In this document: one piece after another, positions 1 to 8,934 of the stretch | Position numbering within the stretch: the stretch's first letter is position 1 | Layout: every line of letters begins with the position of its first letter | Virus record (IMG/VR): IMGVR_UViG_3300030333_003824 | Location: 1-30,396 of that record | Reading direction: 5' to 3' (one strand) | Source of the DNA: a virus | DNA length: 30,396 nucleotides | Notes under the pieces: model-generated | What the model was told of the DNA's origin: nothing | The model's database searches: none | What the model saw: only the letters and a program-made list of their open reading frames with translations | Program-made: the position numbers and the translations under genes

Positions 1-1204
1 TAGTCCCTGCATCATTGCAAAGGAATCTGTCTCCAGTAGCCAAAGTTGTTGACGTGGCAGAAGTATCTCCATCTATAAGATTAAGCTCGGCAGTCGTTAC
101 GGTTGCACCATCAAGTATTCCTATTTCTGTTGAAGTTAAAGCAGCTAAGGCCGCAGCTCCTCCAGATTGACAAGAACTAAGGGTGTTTAAGTCTGCTGCG
201 TATGCAACGATATCTGAACCGACAGCCAAACCAAGTGCCGTTCTTGCTGCACTAGCTGAAGTCGCTCCTGTTCCTCCATCGCTTACAGCAAGCGTTCCAG
301 TTATTGAACTCGCCGCTAAATCAACAGCAATTTCGGTGGATTCAATTACTAAACCACCGTTACTTTTTAAATCTACGGAATAAACATTTCCAGTTCTGTC
401 GAGTCCATCTCCTGCGGATGTAACCCCTGCGGAACTAAATTGAGTGAAGGCTAAATTATTCGTTCCAACAACTGCTGAACCTTTATTACTAGAGCAAACC
501 CAACCTGTATCGGCATTTGTAGATCCTTGCTCAATAAATGCAAATGCTCCAGCAGCATCAACACCAGCAGCCAAGTCATCAGCCCTCGTCCAACTTCCAC
601 CACTTACAACTTTATAAATACCGTTTTGACTGGCTGTTGATTGACCTGCAACAAGAACACGATCATCGGCAGATAAGGAAACTCCATCAATCGTCTGTGT
701 TCCTGAAAGAGTTATATTGCTTGTTGCTATAACAACGCAACTATCTTTTACGTCTAAGCCTTCAGCGTTTGAATCTACGTATCCCTTTGTTGCAAAATGA
801 GCATCAGCAGTTGGAGTAACACCAGAAACAGGATTCGTTGCACTTGCTAATTGATCGACTCTATTTGCCTGAACACCTGTATCAAAATCGGATATTTTTG
901 TATGAGCTATTGAGGGAATATCAGCAGCAACTAAAGCTCTGAAAGTCGGAGCCGCCGCACTCCCTGTCGTTGGTCCACTAAGAATCGTATTTGCTGTTTT
1001 CGTATCTGTCTTACTAAAAAACGCTCCAGATCCACCAACGGTAATAATTGAACTTGCAGAAGGTGGCGTTGACCCGTTATCACCAAAACCGTAATAGAGT
1101 TTTAAATCACTTTCGTTAAACGCTAATTCTGAAGGAGATAAACTTGACGGTGCGCCATCAGCACCACTAGCAGCCCTTTTCTTAATTCTGATCGTGTTAG
1201 CCAC
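1..1204 (-). CDS. Tail fibre protein, C-terminus cut by window edge
   Basis: The frame is open from a GTG at 1204 to the window edge, giving 401 codons with no stop. The GTG shares its first G with the last base of the TAG stop of the gene upstream, which supports this start. The N-terminus is basic (ANTIRIKKRAASGADGAP) and is followed by 'LSPSELAFNESDLKLYYG', a beginning often seen in marine phage fibre proteins. The middle contains 'VDQLASATNPVSGV' and 'FATKGYVDS', and the visible end carries the repeat-like 'ILDGATVTTAELNLIDG'. It is low in Cys and rich in Ser, Thr, Ala and Gly. The role is inferred to be a distal fibre or receptor-binding subunit, being last in the tail operon. Family-level confidence is good; the exact function is unknown because the C-terminus is missing. 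Confidence 0.85.
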   Translation of the reverse strand, partial: MANTIRIKKRAASGADGAPSSLSPSELAFNESDLKLYYGFGDNGSTPPSASSIITVGGSGAFFSKTDTKTANTILSGPTTGSAAAPTFRALVAADIPSIAHTKISDFDTGVQANRVDQLASATNPVSGVTPTADAHFATKGYVDSNAEGLDVKDSCVVIATSNITLSGTQTIDGVSLSADDRVLVAGQSTASQNGIYKVVSGGSWTRADDLAAGVDAAGAFAFIEQGSTNADTGWVCSSNKGSAVVGTNNLAFTQFSSAGVTSAGDGLDRTGNVYSVDLKSNGGLVIESTEIAVDLAASSITGTLAVSDGGTGATSASAARTALGLAVGSDIVAYAADLNTLSSCQSGGAAALAALTSTEIGILDGATVTTAELNLIDGDTSATSTTLATGDRFLCNDAGT

Positions 1205-1431
1205 TAGAATGATCCTCCGTTAGTAAGTGTGTCTGTGGTCCAAGTATTATTCGCCTTGAGACTCGACGAACTACCGTCATAATAAACGATAGATTTGTTT
1301 ACAGCACTATCCGTATCAATTACAGTTCCTTGTGCGCCTTGTGGACCTTGAGTTGCAACCGTAATGACTGAACTGTTGTCTTCGTCAATAGTTACGGTGT
1401 TTTTATTTGTTGTGATGTTAACTGAGGTCAT
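1204..1431 (-). CDS. Small collagen-like fibre-associated protein
   Basis: This is a 75-residue protein of unknown function. It begins with a beta-rich segment (TSVNITTNKNTVTIDEDN) and has one collagen-like stretch, GPQGAQG, near residues 29-35. It contains 'VYYDGSSSSLKANNTWTTDT', typical of small fibre or baseplate accessory proteins. Its ATG overlaps the TGA of the upstream gene (ATGA, 1428-1431), and its stop overlaps the GTG of the downstream fibre, so it is translationally embedded in the fibre operon. I infer an accessory fibre or linker role from position only. Confidence 0.75.
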   Translation of the reverse strand: MTSVNITTNKNTVTIDEDNSSVITVATQGPQGAQGTVIDTDSAVNKSIVYYDGSSSSLKANNTWTTDTLTNGGSF

Positions 1432-1769
1432 GCTGTATATCCTTCATCCATGTAAATAGTACCCTCTAACCAGTACTCTTTCAGCCCTGAACTATTAGTT
1501 AATAACACATCATATTTATACTCATCAGCAGTAAAAGTAGCCGTTTGAGTATCGGTAACGCTCCAAGTAAAAGCACCTCCAGAAGCATTAGTTACCGAAA
1601 CAGTTGCGTCGGCTGCCTTGCTGGTACGTCCAGAGTCCCAGATTTGCGAGGCTAGTGTGTAGCCACCTAAGTTAATTGCCGCATTACTTGAATCTTTCAA
1701 CGTCACAGAAACACTATGGTCCGATCTTCTTTGGATCGTCATATCATAAGTTCCAGGTGCAATAGCCAT
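1428..1769 (-). CDS. BppU-like N-terminal domain protein (baseplate/fibre)
   Basis: This 113-residue protein is all beta in character: 'YDMTIQRRSDHSVSVTLKD' is followed by 'INLGGYTLASQIWD', then 'YKYDVLLTNSSGLKEYWLEG'. The pattern (a request-type beta-sandwich with 'GYT..SQIWD' and a closing 'WLEGTIYMDEGYTA') resembles the N-terminal domain of phage baseplate upper protein BppU and related domains that fix fibres to the tail. It overlaps the downstream gene by ATGA. An attachment role in the tail tip or baseplate is inferred from resemblance and position, not from any catalytic motif. Confidence 0.7.
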   Translation of the reverse strand: MAIAPGTYDMTIQRRSDHSVSVTLKDSSNAAINLGGYTLASQIWDSGRTSKAADATVSVTNASGGAFTWSVTDTQTATFTADEYKYDVLLTNSSGLKEYWLEGTIYMDEGYTA

Positions 1770-1772
1770 GAT

Positions 1773-2033
1773 CTAACTATAAGGGCTTGTCCCTAGAATA
1801 GCTGTATTCCATTGCGCTTTTAAAGCATCTGTATCGGAAGCGGCAGCAATAGCAGAATCGGCTGGAGCATCTCTTAATGCTTGCTTTTTAGCAACAATAG
1901 TTGAAGTGTCGGCACTTGTTTCTTGTGCTTTTTGAAATTCAATATCAAGCTCGGCAAACTTCTCTATTCTTGCTTGCCTAATTCTTTGCTTGTGGATTTC
2001 TCTGGCTTTCGCCATGTCGATACTAAATCCCAT
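1773..2033 (-). CDS. Tail fibre assembly/chaperone-like small protein
   Basis: This is an 86-residue, mostly helical protein. The N-terminal half is charged ('AKAREIHKQRIRQARIEKF'), followed by 'AKKQALRDAPADSAIAAASD' and a C-terminal 'ALKAQWNTAILGTSPYS'. The 'xxKKQALRD.P......A...' segment is typical of small proteins encoded beside phage fibre genes, some annotated as tail-fibre assembly or chaperone proteins. It lies between fibre genes with intergenic gaps of only 2-3 bases. I infer a fibre-folding or assembly role; no domain proves it. Confidence 0.65.
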   Translation of the reverse strand: MGFSIDMAKAREIHKQRIRQARIEKFAELDIEFQKAQETSADTSTIVAKKQALRDAPADSAIAAASDTDALKAQWNTAILGTSPYS

Positions 2034-2035
2034 AA

Positions 2036-2239
2036 TTAATCAGGTGTGTAAGTCCAAGCATCCCTAAAATATCTGTCAGGAGGGAAGATTGATTTATCTA
2101 CGATATATGATGTTTTGCCAGTCGGAACACGTTTCGCTTGTATTTCTTCGATTGTTAAACTTGTGTTCGGAGAAGGGATGATGATAAGCATACTCCCATC
2201 ATCTTCGGTGTAAACAATTCGTTTGTTGGTGTCAGTCAT
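2036..2239 (-). CDS. Conserved small protein of fibre operon, function unknown
   Basis: This 67-residue protein has the segments 'RIVYTEDDGSMLIIIPSPNT', 'TIEEIQAKRVPTG' and 'DRYFRDAWTYTPD'. This combination is familiar from small proteins beside fibre and tail-assembly genes in marine phages. No catalytic motif or membrane segment is present. It sits two bases upstream of the assembly-like gene and 13 bases downstream of the large fibre gene, so it is co-transcribed with them. The function is unknown; an accessory role in fibre assembly is a guess from context. Confidence 0.65.
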   Translation of the reverse strand: MTDTNKRIVYTEDDGSMLIIIPSPNTSLTIEEIQAKRVPTGKTSYIVDKSIFPPDRYFRDAWTYTPD

Positions 2240-2252
2240 AATAAGAAGTAGT

Positions 2253-3437
2253 TTAATCGCCGAAAAAAGCTAAACAAGCATAATTAACGTGTTCATCCGC
2301 ATTCTGTAAATTTCTCATTTGAAATTTAAAAGAACCAACGGCAGGCTCATCAAAACCGCAAATAACTCTGCCTCCACCGCCTGATCCTGATGCTGCTTTA
2401 CATCCTGCTGTGAAGCAATAATCATTATTAGCAAAATCAGTTGAAAAATTTACCTGAATTACTGCTGATGAAATATCAGTTAAATCATCAACACCGAAAT
2501 CATCCCTAATAGTAGGGGTGCTTGCGTCACCTTCAATATTAACCCAAGCTTTACAACGCCCTTGAAAAACTTCGGCTGCTGTACTTTCATTTGACCCTGC
2601 TGATGTTCTGACAACTCCCGCATTAGTCGCCGTTGTTGCTGTTGTTGCTGAAGTAGCAGAAGTGACGCTAGTAGTCCAACTTAAATTTCCCGATCCGTCA
2701 GTTTTTAAAACCTCGTTTGCATTCCCATCGGTAGTCGGAAGAGTCAACGTATAGTTTGACGAAATAGTGCTAGGGGCTTGTATTGCCGCATAATTAGAAC
2801 TGTCTGAGTCATGTAAGCGTAAATCGAGTTGACCTTTAATATTTAAACCAGAACTATCAAAAGACGCTCTTTCTGTCCCTCCTGTCGTAACCGATAAAGT
2901 ATCTGCTGCCGATCTGTATAGACCTAAATCCGTATCAGCAGAAAAGCTGAATGATGGGGCCGAATTTGAGCCGTTAGTCCCTCGTAATGGCAACTTTGGC
3001 TCACTAGCTGTAGAAGTAAAAGTATGAGCATCCGTATTTCCTGCTCTTATATCTAATTCGTTTGTTGCCCCAAAATAAATTCCTGTATCTGTATCTGCTG
3101 CATTTCTAATTGGCAAGCTAGAACTTGATCCAGCAGGGAATCCCACATTACCTGTAAAAGTCGGGCTGGCTTCTGTCGCATGACCTAAGTTTGTTGCAAT
3201 ATTTCCAAGCGTTGTATAGTTTGCCGATGTTGTCCCTGAGCCTGTTTTAACTTTTAAAGTATCTGGAGTTGTACTTGTATCAATCCAAAGTTGCCCTGTT
3301 GCAGATCCAGCCGCAGCAGGTGGTGTTGATCCTGAACTTGTAGAATAAAGATCGTCTAAGTTTTCATTTATATCGGCCCTTACATTTGCCCCTGTGGAGT
3401 TAGGGATTGGATAATTACCAACTGAAACTTGTGCCAT
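2253..3437 (-). CDS. Tail fibre protein
   Basis: This 394-residue fibre starts with 'MAQVSVGNYPIPNSTGANVR', then 'INENLDDLYSTSSG' and 'TGQLWIDTSTTPDTLKV', a standard N-terminal arrangement in phage fibre proteins. Two copies of a beta unit follow ('DTDTGIYFGATNELDI' and 'DTDLGLYRSAADTLSV', about residues 113-130 and 168-185). Next comes a hinge rich in SATSATTATTA (about 260-275), and then a C-terminal globular part with Cys residues and a Gly-rich loop ('ASGSGGGGRVICGF'). Its ATG overlaps the TAA of the gpJ-like gene upstream by one base. The C-terminal domain is the likely receptor-contact or trimerisation part, by inference. Confidence 0.85.
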   Translation of the reverse strand: MAQVSVGNYPIPNSTGANVRADINENLDDLYSTSSGSTPPAAAGSATGQLWIDTSTTPDTLKVKTGSGTTSANYTTLGNIATNLGHATEASPTFTGNVGFPAGSSSSLPIRNAADTDTGIYFGATNELDIRAGNTDAHTFTSTASEPKLPLRGTNGSNSAPSFSFSADTDLGLYRSAADTLSVTTGGTERASFDSSGLNIKGQLDLRLHDSDSSNYAAIQAPSTISSNYTLTLPTTDGNANEVLKTDGSGNLSWTTSVTSATSATTATTATNAGVVRTSAGSNESTAAEVFQGRCKAWVNIEGDASTPTIRDDFGVDDLTDISSAVIQVNFSTDFANNDYCFTAGCKAASGSGGGGRVICGFDEPAVGSFKFQMRNLQNADEHVNYACLAFFGD

Positions 3438-6400
3438 TAGTTAACCTTTCCATGTCCTGTTGCCGTCCAAGTAAATGCTCTTGCTTGTCGGGCGTTGCTT
3501 GCATTGTAGATGGAGATCGCAAAAGTAGTCGCACTTGAAGAGGCAATCGTATAATAATCGCCCGTAGTAGTGGCACTAAAAGTAATTCCTATTGCTGGCG
3601 TAGCTGCAAATTTATTAGCAAAAGTAACGGTCAAATCACCACTACTTGAGGTAGTCCCTGATCCTGTTTCTGTACGTACCGCCATCATTGGTTGAACTCT
3701 TAACTGGTCAACTGCTATCTGTTCTAAATTTCCACCCGTTGTAAATTCAGCTTTTAACTCATATTTTCGTGCACTTAATTGAGCGTTGTTGTAAACCCTC
3801 CAACTTGTCCAGTCACTATTAGAAGGACTTGCTTCTTGTGTTGTTCTTACATAAAGCTTGACATCACAGTTAGATGGAGCTGTCCCATCTACGCTTGTAA
3901 TAGCATCCCAGTCTGCCCAAGTATCTACATTATCGGCATAAGGGAAAAACGATCTTGCTCTTAGTGTTGTATCAAGCCGAATGGAAAAAACATCTCCCAA
4001 ATCAATCGGGTTGTTTTGAAACAAATAAGTCCCAGACGTGTTTAATGTTGCATTTCCGCCAGAGCTACCCCCATCGGTTGCCATTAATAACTCACCACTA
4101 TCAACAGTTAAATTTGTTTTAGTTCCTGCAAATCCACCATCCTCTTGTTGAAGCGTTAGCAACTTCATATCGTCAAGATCAGGCATTGTAAATTCAACGC
4201 CTGCATAACCGACACTTTCATTACCTGTTGCATCTACGAATTTCATTAAATAAGTTCCGCCTTTTAAAGTTGCGTATGCTTCTTTGGCTGTACCTGTTAA
4301 ATCACTATGAATACTTGTTGCTGTTGCCCAAGTTACGTTTGATAAGTTTGGCGAATGTCTAAGCCGCACCAAACCACCAACCGTTACGTCAAGATCAGTT
4401 GATTGAGTCCAACTAAGACGAGCAAGCCCATTAGTCGGAACCATTGAGAATCCTGTTGGGTCTGATGGTGGAGCTGATTTACCTTCTAATAGTTTTTCAA
4501 AAGTTACAATTTGACTTCCTTTTCCAAGAGTGTTGTAAGCCTGAACTTGAATATAAATGGTTCCTTCTCTTACTCTTCTAATTGTTGCTGAAGGAGTTGA
4601 AGTTGTTATTAGTTGCCAGTTATCATTGTCTATTTTATAGCTAATTCTATATTCAGAAACATTCTTTTTATCATGTTGAAAATCAAAATCAAATCCAACA
4701 AAAACACCTTGACCATCTGAATATAAAAACTGTTCCCCTCTTGCATTTGTTATCGGATTAGGGGCAAGAGTTAAATTACTAATATCCCTAAGAACAATGT
4801 CCTCACCTGCGTCTACAGCATTATAAATACTTGCATTATATTCAAGAGCTGTAACTGATAAAGAAGATTTTTCATTGGTTTCTGCAACTGAAATTACTCG
4901 ATATTGTTGTGATTGAAGATCTGATGTTTGTATTAACCAAAGGTTTGGACTTGTTGGAGCTTCTGAAAAATTTCCGTCAATATTAATTGTAGTTCCACTT
5001 ATGCTATTAATTGTTTTTGTTTCTACCAATCCCGTTGGCATTATTACCGACAATGTTGGGCTTAAGCCTAAATTGATATTTGATAAATTTTCAGAACTAT
5101 CTGCAACAATCGCAGTTGTAGTCGCTGAACTAATTCGTCCTGACCTTCTTTCTCCAGCTCTTAACTCATCTGCAATATCAATAACCATTCCCGGCCTTAA
5201 AACTAAACCTGAATCAATACCAACTGAAAAATTAACTGTTTGGGTAAGAAGTTGTTCGCTTTTTAACAACCATCGACCCATTCTGTGAGCCTGTCCTTGT
5301 GAATAACAACCAAGAGCTTTTACTTGTTTTTCCTGTATTCCGTACTTAGCGATTGCGTCAGCATCTTCAACATATTCAAATTGAACTTCACCTAAAGCAG
5401 CGTAATCTTGCCAAGCCACTGAACATGTTGTATGTCTTGCTCTTTGAGAAGTACCTGAATAAGTAAAAAGCCCTTCTAGTACATTTGAGTTTCCTATTAA
5501 GTATTGACTATCTTGTGGTGCATCTTGCACCATAACAACACTTCCGGCACCGTAATAACTAATCCCTCTAAACAATGAAGTCATCTGTTGAATGACGTTA
5601 TAAACTTCATTTCTTGAATTAATCAAAAGGTTGCAAAGCATCCGAGGCTCTTGGCCTCCTTTCATATCAGAAACAAGCTCATTGCAGTATTTACTTATCG
5701 TGTAAAAATCCCATTTATCAAGTGTACTTTCAGGAAGACCTACGCCATAACGAGCGTTAGTCATTAAATCATATAAGCACCAAGCAGGATCAGCACACCA
5801 CGTAGCAGCTTGAAAAGAGCCGTCCCAAATTCCGCTATAAGTTAATCGGCCTATCTGGGATTCACCAATTCCTGCACTATCATCTTTTGCCGTTATAACT
5901 GTTGCATTGCTTGGAATTTTTACCTTAATTCCTCTAATTTTATATTTTCTAGAAGGAATATTTTGGAAAGAACGACTATCAAACCGTAGAAAAGCAATAG
6001 CCGAGTTTGGATACCTGAATTTTTCATCAATGATTTTGGTGTAACTATTCCACCAAGTTTGAGAACTGTTTTTTACACCCGAATCGTCAGCACTAAGACG
6101 AACAACTTTTATGTCAACGGGGAAATCACCTGTTAAAGGGATTAAATAATCTCTTAAATATGTATTACTTGACTTACCTGAAATCGTGTCTGTCTTTACG
6201 GCGTTATATCCACCGCCGTTATATTGAACATCAATTCTAATCTGAACAGAATTGCCAACAATATCTCCATCATCTTCAACATGTCGAAGAACTGGAACTT
6301 TTATAGTGACTCGTACTCTATCTGTTGTATTTTCTGATGCTGCTATTTGACGAGTAACAGGAGTCGAGTTTGTAACTTGTATCCCAACACCAACTTCTGA

Positions 6401-6682
6401 CTCATTTCCCGCTAAATCTGAAATATAAGTTTGATCTTGTGTTCCTGTTCTTGTTGTTATCGAATAACCTTCAAAATTATCTGTTCCTGAAGCATCTTGA
6501 ACTGGCGTTCCATCAAGATAGATAGACTTGTTGCCGTCATCTAATCCTTGTATTGGACCTTCTGAAAGTAAATCTAATACTTTTGCATATTGGATTGATT
6601 GGAGTGAATCGTCTGCCTCTGTGGGTGTTCTGTTGCCGCCGTTTTTACCTCCACCGCCACCTGATCCTCTAAGTTCAGTCAT
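3437..6682 (-). CDS. J: Tail tip / host specificity protein (gpJ-like)
   Basis: At 1081 residues this is the largest protein of the tail operon and lies directly downstream of gpI-, gpK- and gpL-like genes, exactly the lambda order. The N-terminus is Gly-rich ('ELRGSGGGGGKNGGNRTPTE'), followed by 'LLSEGPIQGLDDG..IYLDGTPVQ', the hallmark opening of lambda gpJ/TipJ. The middle contains 'FRYPNSAIAFLRFDSRSFQN', 'CADPAWCLYDLMTNARYGVG' and 'FRGISYYGAGSVVMVQDAP', all conserved in this family. One or two fibronectin-III-like units occur at roughly residues 645-840. In the family the protein forms the central tip and contacts the receptor. The C-terminus probably sets host range. Confidence 0.95.
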   Translation of the reverse strand: MTELRGSGGGGGKNGGNRTPTEADDSLQSIQYAKVLDLLSEGPIQGLDDGNKSIYLDGTPVQDASGTDNFEGYSITTRTGTQDQTYISDLAGNESEVGVGIQVTNSTPVTRQIAASENTTDRVRVTIKVPVLRHVEDDGDIVGNSVQIRIDVQYNGGGYNAVKTDTISGKSSNTYLRDYLIPLTGDFPVDIKVVRLSADDSGVKNSSQTWWNSYTKIIDEKFRYPNSAIAFLRFDSRSFQNIPSRKYKIRGIKVKIPSNATVITAKDDSAGIGESQIGRLTYSGIWDGSFQAATWCADPAWCLYDLMTNARYGVGLPESTLDKWDFYTISKYCNELVSDMKGGQEPRMLCNLLINSRNEVYNVIQQMTSLFRGISYYGAGSVVMVQDAPQDSQYLIGNSNVLEGLFTYSGTSQRARHTTCSVAWQDYAALGEVQFEYVEDADAIAKYGIQEKQVKALGCYSQGQAHRMGRWLLKSEQLLTQTVNFSVGIDSGLVLRPGMVIDIADELRAGERRSGRISSATTTAIVADSSENLSNINLGLSPTLSVIMPTGLVETKTINSISGTTINIDGNFSEAPTSPNLWLIQTSDLQSQQYRVISVAETNEKSSLSVTALEYNASIYNAVDAGEDIVLRDISNLTLAPNPITNARGEQFLYSDGQGVFVGFDFDFQHDKKNVSEYRISYKIDNDNWQLITTSTPSATIRRVREGTIYIQVQAYNTLGKGSQIVTFEKLLEGKSAPPSDPTGFSMVPTNGLARLSWTQSTDLDVTVGGLVRLRHSPNLSNVTWATATSIHSDLTGTAKEAYATLKGGTYLMKFVDATGNESVGYAGVEFTMPDLDDMKLLTLQQEDGGFAGTKTNLTVDSGELLMATDGGSSGGNATLNTSGTYLFQNNPIDLGDVFSIRLDTTLRARSFFPYADNVDTWADWDAITSVDGTAPSNCDVKLYVRTTQEASPSNSDWTSWRVYNNAQLSARKYELKAEFTTGGNLEQIAVDQLRVQPMMAVRTETGSGTTSSSGDLTVTFANKFAATPAIGITFSATTTGDYYTIASSSATTFAISIYNASNARQARAFTWTATGHGKVN

Positions 6683-7342
6683 TTAAACCTCCTGATCTAC
6701 ATCTAAGCCAGAACTGATAACAGAACTGCCAACCATTAAACGACCATAAGCTATTGGGACAGGGGTTCCTACTTGTGACGTATTTGTTACACCACTAAAA
6801 CTGTAATTTTGTAATTTAGTTGCTTGATTTGTATCGAGGCCTTCAGTTGGAGAAAGCATTTGTCCAACTCCACTCATAACCAGAGAAAGTCCAATCATTC
6901 CCACAACTTTTGATCCCCATGCAAGGCCATACAAACCTGCTCCTGCACCTGAACCAAAAATAGTTCCAGAAGCTACTCCTCCAAACATTCCAGCAGAAGC
7001 ACCAAAAGTTACAAAGGAAAGACCTATCAAAGCAACTCCTAAAATAACTTGCCCCCAACCGCCTCTTCCTGCTCCCATAACAACAGGCGTGATGGCAAAA
7101 ACTTCATTATCACTGAAAGGTAAAAGTAAAGTTTCTATTTCTTTTTCTTTGACAATTTCATTGCCTAACTGAACTGTGTAACCAATTCCATGTTGTTCAC
7201 TTTCAATCATCCATTTTGACAAGCCTTTGAAATTTGCTGTTAAAGCTCTAATGGCTTCAGCAGGTGTATTGACATCAAGCTCAAAAGTGCCTTGACCACC
7301 TAATTGCTTTTTTAAAGCTCCGTAAACCTTAACGACTTTCAT
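6683..7342 (-). CDS. I: Tail tip assembly protein gpI-like
   Basis: This is a 219-residue protein. The N-terminal about 95 residues resemble the ubiquitin-like beta-grasp domain of lambda gpI ('MKVVKVYGALKKQLGGQGTF', 'TPAEAIRALTANFKG', 'NEVFAITPVV'). A Gly/Ala-rich hydrophobic stretch (about residues 90-160) includes a likely membrane-active helix ('GWGQVILGVALIGLSFVTFG'). The C-terminal 'GTPVPIAYGRLMVGS' is conserved in gpI proteins. It overlaps the gpK-like gene by 14 bases and ends one base before gpJ, as in lambda. In the family it assists tip assembly and may help DNA pass the inner membrane. Confidence 0.92.
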   Translation of the reverse strand: MKVVKVYGALKKQLGGQGTFELDVNTPAEAIRALTANFKGLSKWMIESEQHGIGYTVQLGNEIVKEKEIETLLLPFSDNEVFAITPVVMGAGRGGWGQVILGVALIGLSFVTFGASAGMFGGVASGTIFGSGAGAGLYGLAWGSKVVGMIGLSLVMSGVGQMLSPTEGLDTNQATKLQNYSFSGVTNTSQVGTPVPIAYGRLMVGSSVISSGLDVDQEV

Positions 7343-8042
7343 GTTTTAAAACTTTAGCCGTGACCTTTTGATAATAGCCGCCATACACATCCCGAGAAGA
7401 CAATCTTCCTTGAACGTGATGCAAGACCACACCATCGTCTAAATAAATTCCAGCGTGATTAGGAACGGGGCTTTCTAATTGCATTAAAAACAAATCGCCA
7501 TAACTTACGTTGCTTAACTTTATTTCTTTAAAACCTTCTTTTTCAAAATTGTCTAAATACATGTTTTCACCATTTTCCCACCACTGATCTTTTCTATTGT
7601 AATCGTTTAATTGAATACCAAATTCTCTTTCGTAAAAATCCCTAACTAATGAATAACAATCGACAATCCCATGAGAAAATTCTCTACCAACATAAGGAAG
7701 TTTAAAACCATTAGGCTCATAAGACCCCCAAGTTTCTGTATTGGGATTAATAATAAACCAAGGCAATCCTGACGCTTCACATGCAACCATATCTGCTTTG
7801 CTTGGAGCGGGGCTTGTTTTGGGGTGACTGTGTATCACTGCTATAATTTCACCTTTCTTTTCACATTTCAGGTAATCTTTTGGGTCTAATATAAAATGTT
7901 CATCAGGTGTCGTAGATAAGTTTTGACATTTAAAATATCTATTTTTCCCCTTTACGACATGCACCAATCCAACAGATTCGCAAGGAAATTCTTCTTTAGC
8001 ATGTTCTAATGCTTTTGCTTTGATGGATTCTGTTAATTTCAA
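7329..8042 (-). CDS. K: gpK-like tail protein: JAMM plus NlpC/P60 domains
   Basis: This 237-residue protein has two catalytic domains. An N-terminal JAB/MPN metalloprotease-like domain has E22 and the HxHP...SxxD motif (H71, H73, S81, D84). A C-terminal NlpC/P60 domain has C129 in 'HGIVDCYSLVRDF' and H196 in 'NHAGIYLDDG'. This is the lambda gpK layout; the P60 part is expected to cut peptidoglycan peptides during entry. The start is a TTG overlapping the TGA of the gpL-like gene (TTGA, 8039-8042). A good Shine-Dalgarno AGGAAG sits 6 bases upstream, so the rare start is well supported. Confidence 0.93.
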   Translation of the reverse strand: MKLTESIKAKALEHAKEEFPCESVGLVHVVKGKNRYFKCQNLSTTPDEHFILDPKDYLKCEKKGEIIAVIHSHPKTSPAPSKADMVACEASGLPWFIINPNTETWGSYEPNGFKLPYVGREFSHGIVDCYSLVRDFYEREFGIQLNDYNRKDQWWENGENMYLDNFEKEGFKEIKLSNVSYGDLFLMQLESPVPNHAGIYLDDGVVLHHVQGRLSSRDVYGGYYQKVTAKVLKHESR

Positions 8043-8932
8043 GTTTGTCTTCCTGCTGAAGGAAACGACCCAAAAGGTAGCGGGTTGTTCTCACCAAATC
8101 TTAGTTTGCAAGAACTAACTCTTTTTCCGCAACGATCATTGGCTGCAGAAGTTTCTACATTGTCGTTTACGTCCCAATAATTAGATCCTGTGTAACTACA
8201 TTCTCCAGATCTATAGGCCCATTGACAAATATTTCCAATTAATTGTCTTCTTGGGATTTTATCTCCCGGTCTATCTAGTTTGCTTGCTAATTCAAATTCA
8301 ACAACGCTTCTATTTTCTGTTGATTTCCTATCAACATACCAGATCTCCATAGGCCATTGAGCGTTAGGATCTGCGGCTGATTCTCCATCAAGATATTTTT
8401 TAAGTGTTCTAATTCTTCTAACTTCTGCCCCTATTAAATCATTACCTGCTGTTGTTGTGTTTACTACAACTAATAAAGCTGTAATTGTATTATCTAAATT
8501 TGAAATTGTTAAAGTTGGCCGAGGTAATTGCCCTGTTGATGAATATTCAAAACCCGAAGCTTCTATTGGTTGCCGAGAATACTGATTTCCGTCCCACACA
8601 ATGTTTCCAGTTATGTTTTCATTACAACCAGCATGGAATCTATAAACATCATTTGACCCATGAAGATCATTCGATAATCGAACTTCATATAATTCAATAA
8701 TTGCACTTGGAGCTAGTTTAGAAAGTTCTTCATAAATGCTATTAATGGCTGTCCAAACAACATTGTTGTCTGTAACTGTTGAACCTATATCTGTCGGCCA
8801 ATCAGGTTCGGAACTTCCAGAAGTTCCAGCCGTTGTGACTTTAAAAAATAGACCTGTTAATTGATCTGTCGCACCTCTTCTTATGTCGCCAAGGCTATAG
8901 GAAGTACTAGCGGCCCATGCTGCAACTGCCAT
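8039..8932 (-). CDS. L: gpL-like tail tip protein with N-terminal carbohydrate-binding-like module
   Basis: The protein has 297 residues. Residues about 70-297 match lambda gpL: 'LSKLAPSAIIELYEV', 'GNQYSRQPIEASGFEYSSTG', and four Cys (C236, C245, C268, C275) in the spacing expected for the tip iron-sulfur cluster. It ends 'LPFGSFPSAGR'. Residues 1-65 form an extra module: 'WAASTSYSLGDIRR', 'GLFFKVTTAGTSG', 'EPDWP' and 'VVWTAI'. This resembles the small Trp-rich CBM5/12-like modules found on phage structural proteins and chitinases. The extra module should be surface exposed on the tip. It overlaps the gpK-like gene by TTGA and follows the gpM-like gene by two bases. Confidence 0.9.
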   Translation of the reverse strand: MAVAAWAASTSYSLGDIRRGATDQLTGLFFKVTTAGTSGSSEPDWPTDIGSTVTDNNVVWTAINSIYEELSKLAPSAIIELYEVRLSNDLHGSNDVYRFHAGCNENITGNIVWDGNQYSRQPIEASGFEYSSTGQLPRPTLTISNLDNTITALLVVVNTTTAGNDLIGAEVRRIRTLKKYLDGESAADPNAQWPMEIWYVDRKSTENRSVVEFELASKLDRPGDKIPRRQLIGNICQWAYRSGECSYTGSNYWDVNDNVETSAANDRCGKRVSSCKLRFGENNPLPFGSFPSAGRQT

Positions 8933-8934
8933 CT

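Noticed and set aside
183-732. Plus-strand frames at 183-383 and 538-732
   Set aside because: They are antisense shadows of the partial tail fibre, which has an uninterrupted frame from 1204 to the edge.
1-3437. Diversity-generating retroelement acting on the fibres
   Set aside because: No reverse transcriptase and no template/variable repeat pair were seen in the window.
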